Under the pieces are notes generated by a model. The model saw only the letters and a list, made by a program, of their open reading frames with translations, was not told the origin of the DNA and did not search any database. Below are positions 19,974 through 28,385 of a stretch of DNA of 64,000 nt, one piece after another. The stretch is from NCBI RefSeq assembly GCF_018070045.1, contig NZ_JAGPYK010000006.1:124001-188000 (forward strand). Reading direction: 5' to 3'. The position numbers and the translations under genes were made by a program. Every line of letters begins with the position of its first letter. Within the stretch, counting starts at the first letter, position 1. Source of the DNA: Micromonospora sp. U21. GTDB lineage: Bacteria > Actinomycetota > Actinomycetes > Mycobacteriales > Micromonosporaceae.

Positions 19974-21432
19974 GTGGCCTCGGGTTGTTCGAGGTCTTCG
20001 GTTTCTTGGTGCTGTTGTTCGGCTTGTTGCTGGTGGCGGCGGTGACGATGTGGACGTCGTGACGGGCGGCTCGGTGGCGATTGGGATGCCCGGGCGGTCG
20101 TCCGGGGCCTGGTCGGCTCGGTTTCGGTGCGGCGGCGGGGCAGCCGGCTTTGGTGCGTAGGTGCCGAAACGCGCGGCGGACGCGGGCAGGTGAGAGCCGT
20201 TCGGGTGGTGTGGGGCGTTCCCAGGGACGGCGGAGGTCGCCGGCGGCGGTGCGGGCCAGCCGGAGTTGGGTGTAGGCGGCCAGCACTAGCCAGGTCCAGC
20301 GGTCGGCGGCCTGCGGGTCTCTCAGCTTCGGGCTGGTCCAGCCGAGGGTCTGTTTGAGCATGCGGAAGGTGTGCTCGATGTCGAAGCGGCGCAGGAACAC
20401 TTGCCAGAGCAGGTCAACCTCAGCGGCGGTGGCGGTGGCCTGCGACCACCACAGCCAGACCGGTTTCGCGATAGCACCTGATGGCAGCCGGTCAACGGTC
20501 AGCAGGATCACGGTGCCTTCGATGATCGGCAGCGGGCCGTGTTGGGCGGTCCACGCGGTGCGGTGGGTCAGCCTGGGGTGCAGTCGGTGCCAGGCCCGCG
20601 CGGTCGCGGTGCCGTAGAGGCGGGTGTCGGTGGTTGTGGCGGCGTCCGGGTCGCCCCAGCTGGCCGGGTCACCGAAGATGAACTCTGCGCCGTGCCGTCG
20701 TGGGCGGCCGGTGGTGGCGGGCAGCCGGGGTGGCGCGGGCCGGCGCAGCACCCGGTCGGAACGCATCCGCACCAGGACTTGAACGGGTAGATCGGCCAGC
20801 AGGAACGCCAGCCGGGGCCCGTCGTAACCGGCGTCCGCGACGATCCACCCGTCCGGATCACCAGGCTGCCACTGCCCGGCAGCGATCAGCTGCCGCACCA
20901 CGTCCCGCAACTGGCCGGCGGTGACCGTGGCGGCGTCGTCGCCGGGCGCCAGCCGGCGGGCGTCCAACGGCGCGGTCCACGAGGTGCGCCCGGCCTCCAG
21001 AGCGGTGACGAACGAGTACGGCCAGCCCGGAACCCCGATGTGGGTGTCCTTGCCGCGCCCGTAGGTGTGACACAGCACCCGCTGCGGGCAGGTGTGCGCC
21101 TCCGGCCGCAGCCAGCACGTCACGTCCACCGCCAGGACGATCCGCCCGTCCGCGGCCCGCGGCAGCGGCACCGCCGCCACCGCGCTCCGCAGCCGCGCGA
21201 CGTCGATCCGGCCGCGATTCAACGCCGCATACAGCGAGCCGTGACCCCGCCGGTGCTCACCCACCAGCGACAACTCCACCAGCGACCGCACCGGCGCGTC
21301 ACCGCACAACAGCGCGTCCGCCAGCTCGAACAACGCATCCCGGCGAGCGGTCAGACAACGGTGGAACTCACGCCGGAACGCCGCCAGCCGCCCGACCGCG
21401 TCGAACGCCCCGGCATCGTGCACACTGATCAC
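19960..21432 (-). CDS. IS transposase (DDE, IS4 superfamily)
   Basis: A 490-residue transposase. The DDE catalytic core has the first aspartate in LAVDVTCW, a second in WIVADAGYDGPR, and the third acidic residue in RRFDIEHTFRMLKQTLGW. The last stretch fits the Y(F)-2-R-3-E-6-K pattern that defines IS4-superfamily enzymes. The C-terminus is a basic, proline- and asparagine-rich tail. It starts with GTG at 21432, about 110 bases inside the right end, and its stop lies eight bases inside the left end. Full length with no internal stop, so probably active. Confidence 0.9.
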   Translation of the reverse strand: MISVHDAGAFDAVGRLAAFRREFHRCLTARRDALFELADALLCGDAPVRSLVELSLVGEHRRGHGSLYAALNRGRIDVARLRSAVAAVPLPRAADGRIVLAVDVTCWLRPEAHTCPQRVLCHTYGRGKDTHIGVPGWPYSFVTALEAGRTSWTAPLDARRLAPGDDAATVTAGQLRDVVRQLIAAGQWQPGDPDGWIVADAGYDGPRLAFLLADLPVQVLVRMRSDRVLRRPAPPRLPATTGRPRRHGAEFIFGDPASWGDPDAATTTDTRLYGTATARAWHRLHPRLTHRTAWTAQHGPLPIIEGTVILLTVDRLPSGAIAKPVWLWWSQATATAAEVDLLWQVFLRRFDIEHTFRMLKQTLGWTSPKLRDPQAADRWTWLVLAAYTQLRLARTAAGDLRRPWERPTPPERLSPARVRRAFRHLRTKAGCPAAAPKPSRPGPGRPPGHPNRHRAARHDVHIVTAATSNKPNNSTKKPKTSNNPRPRRTG

Positions 21433-21522
21433 CAGACAGCCCTTGGTTTGCGATCTTCTTCCCTAGACAAGAGGAATGATCGATCAAGGGCTGTCCTCAT
21501 GATCAGTCGGGGTCGATACCAC

Positions 21523-21545
21523 CGCCCAACAGGTTAAAAATCAAG
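21523..21545 (-). repeat. IS right terminal inverted repeat
   Basis: Read on the minus strand the end is CTTGATTTTTAACCTGTTGG, matching the left end at 15 of the first 17 positions. It is followed outward by CTAG. Confidence 0.85.
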
Positions 21546-21634
21546 CTAGACGCGGCTGGTTCAGACGCCGTCCGCACCGTCCGTCCGTACGCCACGACCG
21601 ACACGATTGAACCCGCTGAATCTGCCTGCTGATG

Positions 21635-22657
21635 TTACGCATTAGCCCGGCGGAGGCGTTCGGCTGCCTGCGCCCGCAGCGCATCGCCGCCCGCCGAGGT
21701 GCCACCGCACAGTGCCATCTCCCGGGCGTTATACGCAGCCATCCACAAGCTGGCCGCCCACGCGACCTCCAGCTCCACCGCCGTGAACAAACGCCCTCGA
21801 ATGTCTTGATAAGCCACCAGGAACGCCTCGGAGCTTTCGATCGGCGCCAGCGTGGGCGGCCCGGCACTGGCAAACGACCCGCTCGCCGCTCCCACCAGCG
21901 CCGCCTCCGGCTGCCACGCCAGGCTGTCCCAGCCGTGCACCGCCCACACCTGCCAACCCTGCCACCGCAGGTTCTGCGCCTCGAAGTCGGCGTGGCCGAG
22001 CACGCACGGCAAGCCGGCCGCCAGCAGCCGCCCCCGGGCTCGCTCAGCCGTCTCGACAATGTGCTCGGACACGACACTCTGGTCTCGGCTGTCGAGAAAG
22101 TCGATCGCCGGCCACACCCCAGAATCGGTGTGGTCCCAGCGCACCCAGGGCGGATTCGGCAGCGGCGGCGCGACGCTCACGCTGGCAAGTTCGGCCATCA
22201 GCCGGGCGAACACCTCCGCGCTGCGCACGGCTATGTCCGGCAAGTCTCCGTGCAACACCTCGCCGCCGGGCCGGAATTCCTCGGCGTGCACGGCCAGCGC
22301 ACCTACACCGACCGCCGGCGTGAGCGGCCGGGCACACGGAAACCCGCGCTCGGCCAGCCGGGCCTGCGCCGCGACACACGACCCGGCCCGGCCGTCGTCG
22401 GCGCGCGCCTTGACCACGACGTCCCTGCCACTGACCAACCGCAGACCGAACACCATCGAGACCTGTTGCGACCGGAACAGCACGCCGGCGGGCTCGCCGC
22501 CCAGATGGTCAAGACACCAAGCCGGCAACCAGCCCGGCAGCTCGTCCAACGGCACACTCAGGACTGTGCCATAGACACCGAACGCACCGCGGGCGAGAGC
22601 GTCTACTGGATGATCACCGGACCTCCGTGACGATCCGCCCTGCCACACATCGCCCAT
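21635..22657 (-). CDS. APH-type phosphotransferase (kinase-like fold)
   Basis: About 340 residues related to aminoglycoside phosphotransferases and other small-molecule kinases. LRLVSGRDVVVKARADDG supplies the ATP-binding lysine region. CVLGHADFEAQNLRW matches the Brenner motif HxDxxxxN (here HADFEAQN), and WAVHGWDSLAW sits where the metal-binding DxD/DFG segment should be. No antibiotic class can be named, and such genes are often of unknown substrate. The frame is open to 22699; I chose the ATG at 22657, but none of the candidate starts has a strong binding site, and a later start is possible because the first 30 residues are poorly conserved in character. It is divergent from the XRE regulator at 22803. 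Confidence 0.7.
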   Translation of the reverse strand: MGDVWQGGSSRRSGDHPVDALARGAFGVYGTVLSVPLDELPGWLPAWCLDHLGGEPAGVLFRSQQVSMVFGLRLVSGRDVVVKARADDGRAGSCVAAQARLAERGFPCARPLTPAVGVGALAVHAEEFRPGGEVLHGDLPDIAVRSAEVFARLMAELASVSVAPPLPNPPWVRWDHTDSGVWPAIDFLDSRDQSVVSEHIVETAERARGRLLAAGLPCVLGHADFEAQNLRWQGWQVWAVHGWDSLAWQPEAALVGAASGSFASAGPPTLAPIESSEAFLVAYQDIRGRLFTAVELEVAWAASLWMAAYNAREMALCGGTSAGGDALRAQAAERLRRANA

Positions 22658-22698
22658 GCACCGCCGCATGTGGGGGGCCGCGCGGCACTTGACGGGCA

Positions 22699-22716
22699 CC
22701 TAGCGTCACCGCTAGG
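22699..22716. promoter_or_regulatory. Short perfect palindrome in divergent promoter region
   Basis: CCTAGCG and CGCTAGG flank TCAC in the space between the APH-like gene and the XRE regulator. Location and symmetry suit an operator for the regulator, which is divergently transcribed. Not proven. Confidence 0.4.
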
Positions 22717-22802
22717 ACTCTCTCCCGGTGTACCGTCCAATCGCGTGGGGTAGTGGTCCGTGGCCGCTAATTCCAGTCCTCGACCTGGGAGTGGGCGAAG
22801 GC

Positions 22803-23993
22803 ATGGTGAAGAAGCCGGACACCATCGGTGCCAGGATCCGGTACTGGCGGATGCGCCGTGGCGGAATGACTCAGGCCGTCCTCGCTGGCCTGGCTGGCGT
22901 GACCCAGTCGTACGTGTCGCAGGTCGAATCGGGCCGAAAGACCATCGACCGCCGCTCCACTCTGGTCGCTCTCGCTGCCGCTCTCCAGGTCACGGTGGCC
23001 GACCTGCTCGGCCAAGGTACAGAGTCCGGCGATCCGGCCCGCGAGAGTGCTGCCGAATGCGTACCGGCGATCTGGTCGGCCCTGATCGAGATCGAGGACG
23101 GCGAGCGCCGCCCGTTGACCTACACCAAGGACCGCCTGGCGGCCGAGATCGCCCGCAGTGACCAGCTCCGCAACTCGTGCAACTACCCGGCGATGGCTCG
23201 CGTGCTCCCCGGCCTGCTGCTCGAAGCCGCCGCCGTGGGTGGGGCCCCGCTGGTTCGGGTCGCCTACCAAGCCTCCACCTGCCTCCGGCACCTCGGATAC
23301 CGACACCTGGCGCTCAATGCCGCTCGAGTATCCGTGTTGGCTGCTGAGGACGTCGAAGATCGCGCATGGATCGGGGCATCTCGGTTTGCGTACGTGCAGA
23401 GCCTGCCAATCGAGTCGGCGCGGTTGGCTGCCGGAGCTGCCGACCGGTCGCTGGCGGAGCTTCAGGGAAACGCAGCCGACGTCCGGGTCCGGCAAATGCT
23501 CGGCCAACTGCACCTCACGGCCGCGCTCGCCTCCACGGTAGATGCTCGACCGGATGATGCCCGCCACCATCTCGCGGAGGCAACGCGGGAGGCGGCGAGT
23601 TTGGAAGATCCCGCTGACGGTGGCGGCTTCAACGATTGTTGCTTTGGGCCGACCAACGTAGGGCTCTGGAAGATGTCCATCGCAGCAGAGCAAGGCGAGT
23701 CCGGCAAGGTGATCGAGCTGTCCCGGACGGTACGACCACAGGTGCTGGTGGCATCTAATCGCCAGATGTCCTACTGGCTCGACGTCGGCCGTGCCCTAGC
23801 GGACGGCGGCCGCCGGGACGCCGAGGCGTTGGCGGCGTTCGTGCAGGCTGAGCGAGCCGCACCGATTCCGTTCGCCATCAACCCCCTCGCCCGCGACGCC
23901 GTGGTGACGCTGGCGCAGCGCGCACAGCGCCGTGCCATCCCCGACGAGCTGCGCTTGCTCGCTGGCCGCATCGGCATCAACCTGACCGCATAA
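22803..23993 (+). CDS. XRE-family regulator with TPR-like C-terminal region
   Basis: A 396-residue protein with an N-terminal helix-turn-helix (about 10-70, with GMTQAVLAGLAGVTQSYVSQ, then VESGRKTIDR). The remaining 320 residues are alpha-helical with repeated Ala/Leu/Arg spacing like tetratricopeptide arrays. This design is common in actinomycetes, where such proteins may sense peptides or small ligands. The ATG at 22803 follows GCGAAGGC; the frame extends 25 codons upstream without a better start. Codon use is less extremely GC-biased than in the treXYZ region, in line with an acquired gene. A second, distant regulator of the same build lies at 24279. Confidence 0.85.
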   Translation: MVKKPDTIGARIRYWRMRRGGMTQAVLAGLAGVTQSYVSQVESGRKTIDRRSTLVALAAALQVTVADLLGQGTESGDPARESAAECVPAIWSALIEIEDGERRPLTYTKDRLAAEIARSDQLRNSCNYPAMARVLPGLLLEAAAVGGAPLVRVAYQASTCLRHLGYRHLALNAARVSVLAAEDVEDRAWIGASRFAYVQSLPIESARLAAGAADRSLAELQGNAADVRVRQMLGQLHLTAALASTVDARPDDARHHLAEATREAASLEDPADGGGFNDCCFGPTNVGLWKMSIAAEQGESGKVIELSRTVRPQVLVASNRQMSYWLDVGRALADGGRRDAEALAAFVQAERAAPIPFAINPLARDAVVTLAQRAQRRAIPDELRLLAGRIGINLTA

Positions 23994-24121
23994 CTGGCAG
24001 TAATCCCGCCATCACTGATTCGCCCTAGTGTCCGGTTTGGGACGTAGTCGTGTCCCTTGGCCTGGTGCGGCGGTGATCGGTCCCGAGCATCACCGCTGGG
24101 CCTCGACCAGAGGAGGCGGGG

Positions 24122-24292
24122 ATGAGCGGTCAGGACGACAACGCTCCGGACAACAAGGGCGACCAGTCCGAGGCGGCTGAGCGGGAGGCCGCCAAGCAAC
24201 GCCTCCTGGCCCAGGCCGAGGCGGAGCGCGTACCGGTGGATGACACGACCCGCGCGGTCCCGGACCGGCGGTGGCGGCGTGACCAGCGATGA
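24122..24292 (+). CDS. 56-aa charged peptide ahead of XRE regulator
   Basis: A short very hydrophilic protein, MSGQDDNAPDNKGDQSEAAE at the N-terminus, then an Ala/Glu/Arg-rich helix and a basic end RRWRRDQR. GAGGAGGCGGGG lies directly before the ATG, an excellent binding site. Its last 14 bases overlap the GTG start of the XRE regulator, so the two are translationally coupled. No family recognised; it could be a partner peptide of the regulator, or act as a leader that sets its translation rate. Confidence 0.75.
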   Translation: MSGQDDNAPDNKGDQSEAAEREAAKQRLLAQAEAERVPVDDTTRAVPDRRWRRDQR

Positions 24293-25433
24293 CCTTCCGA
24301 TCGGCCGCCGGGTGGCGCGCTGGCGGGTGCGGCGGTCGATGACGCAGCAGATGCTCGCGGACCGGCTCCGCAGGTCGAAGAGCTGGGTGGACAAGGTCGA
24401 GCGGGGCGTCCGCACCCTGGACCGGTACTCGGTGATCCAGGAGTTGGCCCACGTGCTGCGGGTCGACACCGAGGTGTTGCTCGGCCAGCCTCGGAACACC
24501 CCGGCCGGCACGCCGGACGGGGTGGACGACATCCGGGCCGCTCTCGCCCGCTACGACACCCCGCAAGCCCCGACCCAGACAACGGAAGAGCTGAGAAGGC
24601 AGGTCGGGTACGCCTGGTTGACCTACCAGCACGCGCACTACGCGCAGTTGGTGCGGGTGCTGCCGGGTCTGCTCGACGCCGCCCAGGGCGCGCAGTCCGC
24701 GGAGCTGCTGGTGCAGGCGTACCGGATCACCTCGTCGGTGCTGGTGAAGCTCGGCGAGGCCGACCTCGGGTGGCTGGCCGCCGACCGGGCGATGGCCGTG
24801 GCGGGCGACGACCGGGTGCTCGCGGCGACGGCGGCCGTGTCGGTCGGGCAGGCGCTGCGCGCGTCGGGCCGGGACCGGCTGGCCCTCGCCGCGACGCTCG
24901 CCGCCGCGAACCGCATCACGCCCATGCCGCAGCGGCCGGCGGGGGAGTGGGCCGTGTGCGGGACGCTGCTGATCCAGGCCGCACTGGCCGCCGCCGGCTG
25001 CGGCGACACCCGCCGCGCCGGCGAGCTGACCGATCGGGCCGCGGGGATCGCCGCCGGCCTTCGGGGGTACGACGACCCGCACCGGACCAGCTTCGGGCCG
25101 ATCGCCGTCGAGCTGGCGCGGGTGGTGGTGGCGGTCCTGCGGGGTGACGCCGCCGAGGCGGTGCGGCGGCACGTGACGGTGATCCGGCGGGAGGCGTGGC
25201 GGCGGCTGCCGGCCGAGCATCGGGGTGCGTACCTGGTGGATGCCGCGCGGGCCTATCTTCAGGTTGGTGACCTGCGCGGCGCCGCCCGCGCGTTGGTGGA
25301 CGCGGACAGCGTCGCGCCGGCTGAGGTCCGATGCCGACCGTTGGCGCGTACCGTGATCGCCGAAGTTGCCCGGGGTCACCCGGCGCCGGCCGGCGTGGCG
25401 CGACTGGCGACGCTGGTCGGCCTCACCCGCTGA
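24279..25433 (+). CDS. XRE-family regulator with helical C-terminal region
   Basis: A 384-residue regulator. The helix-turn-helix is at about 8-70 (RVARWRVRRSMTQQMLADRL, then RRSKSWVDKVERG). The remainder is a helical TPR-like array (LVRVLPGLLDAAQGAQS and similar repeats). The GTG at 24279 is inside the preceding 56-aa gene; no strong site of its own is seen, which fits coupled translation. The last 35 residues (PAEVRCRPLARTVIAEVARG and onward) recur as isolated fragments at 37826 and, more distantly, 43075, showing that related copies once existed nearby. It is convergent with the DUF4396 gene, 19 bases away. Confidence 0.85.
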   Translation: MTSDDLPIGRRVARWRVRRSMTQQMLADRLRRSKSWVDKVERGVRTLDRYSVIQELAHVLRVDTEVLLGQPRNTPAGTPDGVDDIRAALARYDTPQAPTQTTEELRRQVGYAWLTYQHAHYAQLVRVLPGLLDAAQGAQSAELLVQAYRITSSVLVKLGEADLGWLAADRAMAVAGDDRVLAATAAVSVGQALRASGRDRLALAATLAAANRITPMPQRPAGEWAVCGTLLIQAALAAAGCGDTRRAGELTDRAAGIAAGLRGYDDPHRTSFGPIAVELARVVVAVLRGDAAEAVRRHVTVIRREAWRRLPAEHRGAYLVDAARAYLQVGDLRGAARALVDADSVAPAEVRCRPLARTVIAEVARGHPAPAGVARLATLVGLTR

Positions 25434-25452
25434 CCGGAAATCGTGCGCCCAC

Positions 25453-26154
25453 CTACCGGTGGGGAAGTCGGCTCGGTTCGATTCTGACCGCTCGGCTGAG
25501 CTGCCAGGAGGCGATGGGCCACGCCGCGATGAAGCCGGCTATCAGTCCTATCTGGCCCGAGAACCAGAATGTGGGGCTGTGGGGTCGCATGAGTGGCTCC
25601 GGAAAGACGATGTGATGCGCCAGCGTCAGCCAGGCGAACAGCGCGAACTCGAAGACGGTGATGGTCAGCAGTTCGACCTTGACGACGGTTGACAGTGCGG
25701 GCCAGATCTTCGTGACGCCGCGACCCGTCGCGCCGAAGTATCGGAACAGAACAGCTATCGCCACCGCCGTCAGATAGTCGCCGGCGTAATCGACCCACAG
25801 CGTCTTGTGACCATGCTCGGATCTGATGACGTACAAGGCGACCTCGGCGACGACGAAGCCGAGAGCGCAATGGGCGCCGCAGCGAGACAGGTTGGTGACG
25901 AGAATGCCCCGCTGGGGCCTTCGGAGCGGATCTTCGTGCTGCGGTCGCGAAAATGCCTCCGGCCTACCCCAGTTCCAGTAGAGCAGGACGGCTGCCGGGC
26001 CGATGTAGAGGACGGTCACCGGCCAGACGAGCTCCATGATCTTGACCGGCTGGCGGTGCCCGCGAAGATAGGTGTCGGCAACGACAGTCGCAAGGCTGAC
26101 GAATCCAACCGCGAGCGACGTCCACGAAAGCGCCAGGAGCCAGGTTGGTTCCAT
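25453..26154 (-). CDS. DUF4396-like integral membrane protein
   Basis: A 233-residue protein with about six hydrophobic helices. The motif SRCGAHCALGFVVAE (about 92-106) with its CGxHC core is the hallmark I associate with DUF4396 proteins. The adjacent loop is rich in basic residues and the central histidine/cysteine pair could bind metal. Function is unknown. The ATG at 26154 opens with MEPTWLLALSWTSLAVGF, an uncleaved first helix. A 326-base divergent region with a hairpin separates it from the VOC gene. Confidence 0.75.
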   Translation of the reverse strand: MEPTWLLALSWTSLAVGFVSLATVVADTYLRGHRQPVKIMELVWPVTVLYIGPAAVLLYWNWGRPEAFSRPQHEDPLRRPQRGILVTNLSRCGAHCALGFVVAEVALYVIRSEHGHKTLWVDYAGDYLTAVAIAVLFRYFGATGRGVTKIWPALSTVVKVELLTITVFEFALFAWLTLAHHIVFPEPLMRPHSPTFWFSGQIGLIAGFIAAWPIASWQLSRAVRIEPSRLPHR

Positions 26155-26480
26155 TCCTGCCCCTTCCGCACGCTGGGCGCCGATGCGCCGCCGGCGGCCG
26201 GACGTGGGGGACCGCTGACCGGTGTGAAACGACCGAGGGCACCTCGGAGTGTTTCACGGCGTACTCGTCGGCATCGGTGAAAAGGCGCACGCGTGGGCCG
26301 CCGCCCTCCCCGGTTGGTGGGTGCGGAGACTCAACCGGGCTGGTCGACGCCGGTTGTCGCTCGGCAGTGGCCGGCTGACATCGAGCAGGCGGGTGTAGGT
26401 GATACTGGCCGACGCGTGAAGCCTCGCGCTGTCGAACGGGCGGCATGATCTGAGCCCTGCTCGCACTATCGGGGAGAGTC
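26155..26480. other. Divergent intergenic region with hairpin
   Basis: No gene is supported in these 326 bases between the DUF4396 and VOC genes. The only marked structure is the inverted repeat at 26224-26257. GGGGAGAG at 26471-26478 is the ribosome binding site of the VOC gene. Confidence 0.6.
26224..26257. promoter_or_regulatory. Two-part inverted repeat, operator or hairpin
   Basis: GTGAAAC-GA-CCGAGG then GCA then CCTCGG-AGT-GTTTCAC. The outer seven and inner six bases pair perfectly around a three-base loop. It lies 70 bases upstream of the DUF4396 start and 224 upstream of the VOC gene. The outer GTGAAAC/GTTTCAC half-sites look like a repressor operator (TetR/GntR type); a relic terminator is the alternative. 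Confidence 0.5.
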
Positions 26481-26876
26481 GTGACAAGTAGGTTCACCGA
26501 GTTGACTGTTGACTGCCACGATCCGGAGAGACTCGCGGCCTTCTGGTGCGAGGTCCTGGACTTCACGGTGATCGACCGGAGCGCGGGCAAGGTCGAGATC
26601 GGCTCCTGGGTGCCGACCGTCGATGATGTTCGGGCCCGCCAGATGCCGCCCACCCTGGTGTTCATCCAGGTGCCCGAGGGCAGGGCCGGAAAGAACCGGC
26701 TGCACCTCGACGTCAGCCCGATCGACGGCAGCACCGAGGACGAGGTGACCAGACTGCTCGGCCTCGGCGCCACCAGGACGGATGTGGGCCAGGGCGCAGG
26801 CCGGAGCTGGGTGGTCATGGCAGACCCCGAGGGCAACGAGTTCTGCGTCCTGCGCACCCTGGCGCTGCAGAGCTAG
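26481..26876 (+). CDS. VOC-family (glyoxalase-like) protein
   Basis: A 131-residue single-unit protein of the vicinal oxygen chelate superfamily. It opens FTELTVDCHDPERLAAFW, a typical first beta-alpha-beta with the position of the first metal ligand (His in many members; here the DCHDPE turn). It has NRLHLDVSPIDG in the middle and MADPEGNEFCVLR at the end, where the glutamate is the usual last ligand. Actinomycetes have many such proteins of unknown substrate. The GTG at 26481 has GGGAGAG at good spacing. Confidence 0.85.
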   Translation: MTSRFTELTVDCHDPERLAAFWCEVLDFTVIDRSAGKVEIGSWVPTVDDVRARQMPPTLVFIQVPEGRAGKNRLHLDVSPIDGSTEDEVTRLLGLGATRTDVGQGAGRSWVVMADPEGNEFCVLRTLALQS

Positions 26877-26933
26877 GCCGAGAGCGGGCCGCGGGCGAGC
26901 GTGGCAGAAGCGGACAAATAGCATACTTGAGGC

Positions 26934-27584
26934 ATGCGTTCCAAGAGCGACGCCCCGCGGCTCGCGCGTCATCCGGGTCGACTGGTGGCTTTCAGCGACG
27001 CTGTCTTCGCCATCGCCGTGACGCTTCTCGTGCTGGAGATCCAACCGCCGGAGGACTTCGGGCATCTCCTGCGGGGCCTCGGGGCGTTGTGGTCGTCGTA
27101 CCTGGCGTACGCGCTGAGCTTCCTGCTCATCGGGCAGGTGTGGGTCAATCATCACGTCATGTTCGACCGCGTCCGGCACGTCGACCGTGCGGTCCTGTTC
27201 CTCAACACGTTGCTCCTGATGGTCATCGCGTTCCTGCCGTTCTCCACGTCGCTACTCGCCGGCGCACTACGCGCGGAGCAGGGCCTGCGGACAGCGGTCG
27301 TCGTCTACGGCGCCACACTGTGGACGGCGGCAGCCCTGTTCAACATCATTTGGGCCCATCTCCGCCGCGCCAAACTGCTGGACCCGAACTTCGGCCCCTC
27401 CGGCGTCCGGGCCATCGGCCGCCGATTCGCGCTCGCGCTGGTCTGGATCGGCTCCGGCATCCTCGTCGGCGCGTTCGTGCCGATCGCCGGCGTCGTCATC
27501 ATCGCCGGCTTCCTACCCGCCTACTACCTACCCATCCGCGGCGAGTACGGCGAGGACAACAAGGCCACCGACCGGCGCGACTAG
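26934..27584 (+). CDS. TMEM175-family (DUF1211) ion channel protein
   Basis: A 216-residue membrane protein with about six helices. RLVAFSDAVFAIAVTLLVLE near the N-terminus contains the FSD signature of the TMEM175 potassium-channel family, whose isoleucine/leucine constriction lies in the first helix. NHHVMFDRV in the second-third helix loop is also typical. Bacterial members are tetrameric potassium channels of low selectivity. No neighbouring gene suggests a pathway. It ends in TAG at 27582; 44 more open codons follow in frame. Confidence 0.85.
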   Translation: MRSKSDAPRLARHPGRLVAFSDAVFAIAVTLLVLEIQPPEDFGHLLRGLGALWSSYLAYALSFLLIGQVWVNHHVMFDRVRHVDRAVLFLNTLLLMVIAFLPFSTSLLAGALRAEQGLRTAVVVYGATLWTAAALFNIIWAHLRRAKLLDPNFGPSGVRAIGRRFALALVWIGSGILVGAFVPIAGVVIIAGFLPAYYLPIRGEYGEDNKATDRRD

Positions 27585-27719
27585 ACCGAACAGCTGACCG
27601 CGGCCGAGCCCCGGATCACCGCGGCGATCTTCGACGGCAAGTTCTTTGTCGACGAACCGATGATCGTGGCACCGATCAACTTCGAGTGGACCCTAGGAGT
27701 GGCAGGAGACCGTCGCTGA
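27585..27719 (+). other. Open in-frame stretch after TMEM175 gene, possible relic
   Basis: Directly after the TAG of the channel gene the same frame stays open for 44 codons to TGA at 27717, reading AAIFDGKFFVDEPMIVAPIN near its middle. It has no start with a binding site. It could be the eroded 3' end of another gene, or a tail lost by a recent stop mutation. I recognise no family. Confidence 0.3.
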
Positions 27720-28316
27720 TCAGGGCTCGCGGGCGCCGTACACGCGCAGGATGCTGTGGCGCAGCGCTGCCGCCGTCTGCGCGGTGGTCATGCGGCGGGC
27801 GGCGACCTCGCCGCCGGCCGCGTGCCCGAGCGCGATGGTCGCGGAGACCAACCAGGCCGGGCTGAGGGTGCCGTCGAACTCGCCGGTGGTCTGGCCACGC
27901 CTGATCAGCCGCTCCAGGCGCTCGATGACCGCGGCATGCTGACGGTCGGAGTCCGCCTGGTCAGCGGCGGTCACCGAGGGGTGCAGGAGCAGCGGGTGCC
28001 GGTCGAACAGCCGCCAGGTGACGTCCAGCCAGCGCAGCAGCGCCTCCGTGACGGTGCCGCTGTCAACATCGGTGGCGTCGAGGGCGGCGACGGTTTCGGC
28101 AGTGATGCGGTCGATGACCGCGGCCACCAGCAGCGGCCGGGACGGGTAGTGGGCGTACACGGTTTGGCGGGTGACGCCAGCTGCGGCGGCGACCTGTTCC
28201 ACCTTCGCGTCCGGATGCCGGCCAAGCACCTGGACGGCGGCTTCGAGTACGGCGGCGGCGCTGCGCTCGGCGTCCGAACGCCGTCGGCGGCGCCGACCAC
28301 CTTTTACCTCTGCCAC
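27720..28316 (-). CDS. TetR-family transcriptional regulator
   Basis: A 198-residue repressor. A basic N-terminus (GGRRRRRRSDAERS) leads into the helix-turn-helix KVEQVAAAAGVTRQTVYAHY (about 37-56) and a helical ligand-binding domain. I place the start at the GTG at 28316. An ATG at 28352 is in frame, but the codons between (ATA, TTA, CTA) are unlike anything else in the window and lie in the presumed operator. It is divergent from the NTF2-like gene, with 69 bases between, the usual layout of a repressor and its target. Confidence 0.88.
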   Translation of the reverse strand: MAEVKGGRRRRRRSDAERSAAAVLEAAVQVLGRHPDAKVEQVAAAAGVTRQTVYAHYPSRPLLVAAVIDRITAETVAALDATDVDSGTVTEALLRWLDVTWRLFDRHPLLLHPSVTAADQADSDRQHAAVIERLERLIRRGQTTGEFDGTLSPAWLVSATIALGHAAGGEVAARRMTTAQTAAALRHSILRVYGAREP

Positions 28317-28318
28317 GT

Positions 28319-28351
28319 TGTCTAATCTATCGCCTAGAATTATCGTAGACA
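28319..28351. promoter_or_regulatory. Putative TetR operator, AT-rich inverted repeat
   Basis: TGTCTA (28319-28324) and TAGACA (28346-28351) face each other across an AT-rich spacer that includes CTAGAATT. This is the only low-GC island nearby and lies between the divergent TetR and NTF2-like genes, so it probably holds both promoters and the repressor site. Confidence 0.5.
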
Positions 28352-28385
28352 TCGTGTCAAAGATAAGTCGATTCAGGGAGATCAA

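Larger units (their letters stand above)
19948..21549. mobile_element. Complete insertion sequence, IS701-like
   Basis: The element proper runs from 19952 to 21545 (1594 bases) and is flanked on both sides by CTAG (19948-19951 and 21546-21549), which reads as a 4-base target duplication. The terminal inverted repeats start CTTGGTCTTTAACCTGT on the left and CTTGATTTTTAACCTGT on the right. One transposase gene fills the interior. A 4-base CTAG/YTAR duplication and the IS4-superfamily YREK signature are what IS701-family elements show. Intact ends, target duplication and open transposase suggest a recent insertion downstream of treZ. Confidence 0.85.

Noticed and set aside
24039..24056. GGGAC/GTCCC inverted repeat before the 56-aa gene
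   Set aside because: Arms of five bases are too short to stand out in this GC-rich context.
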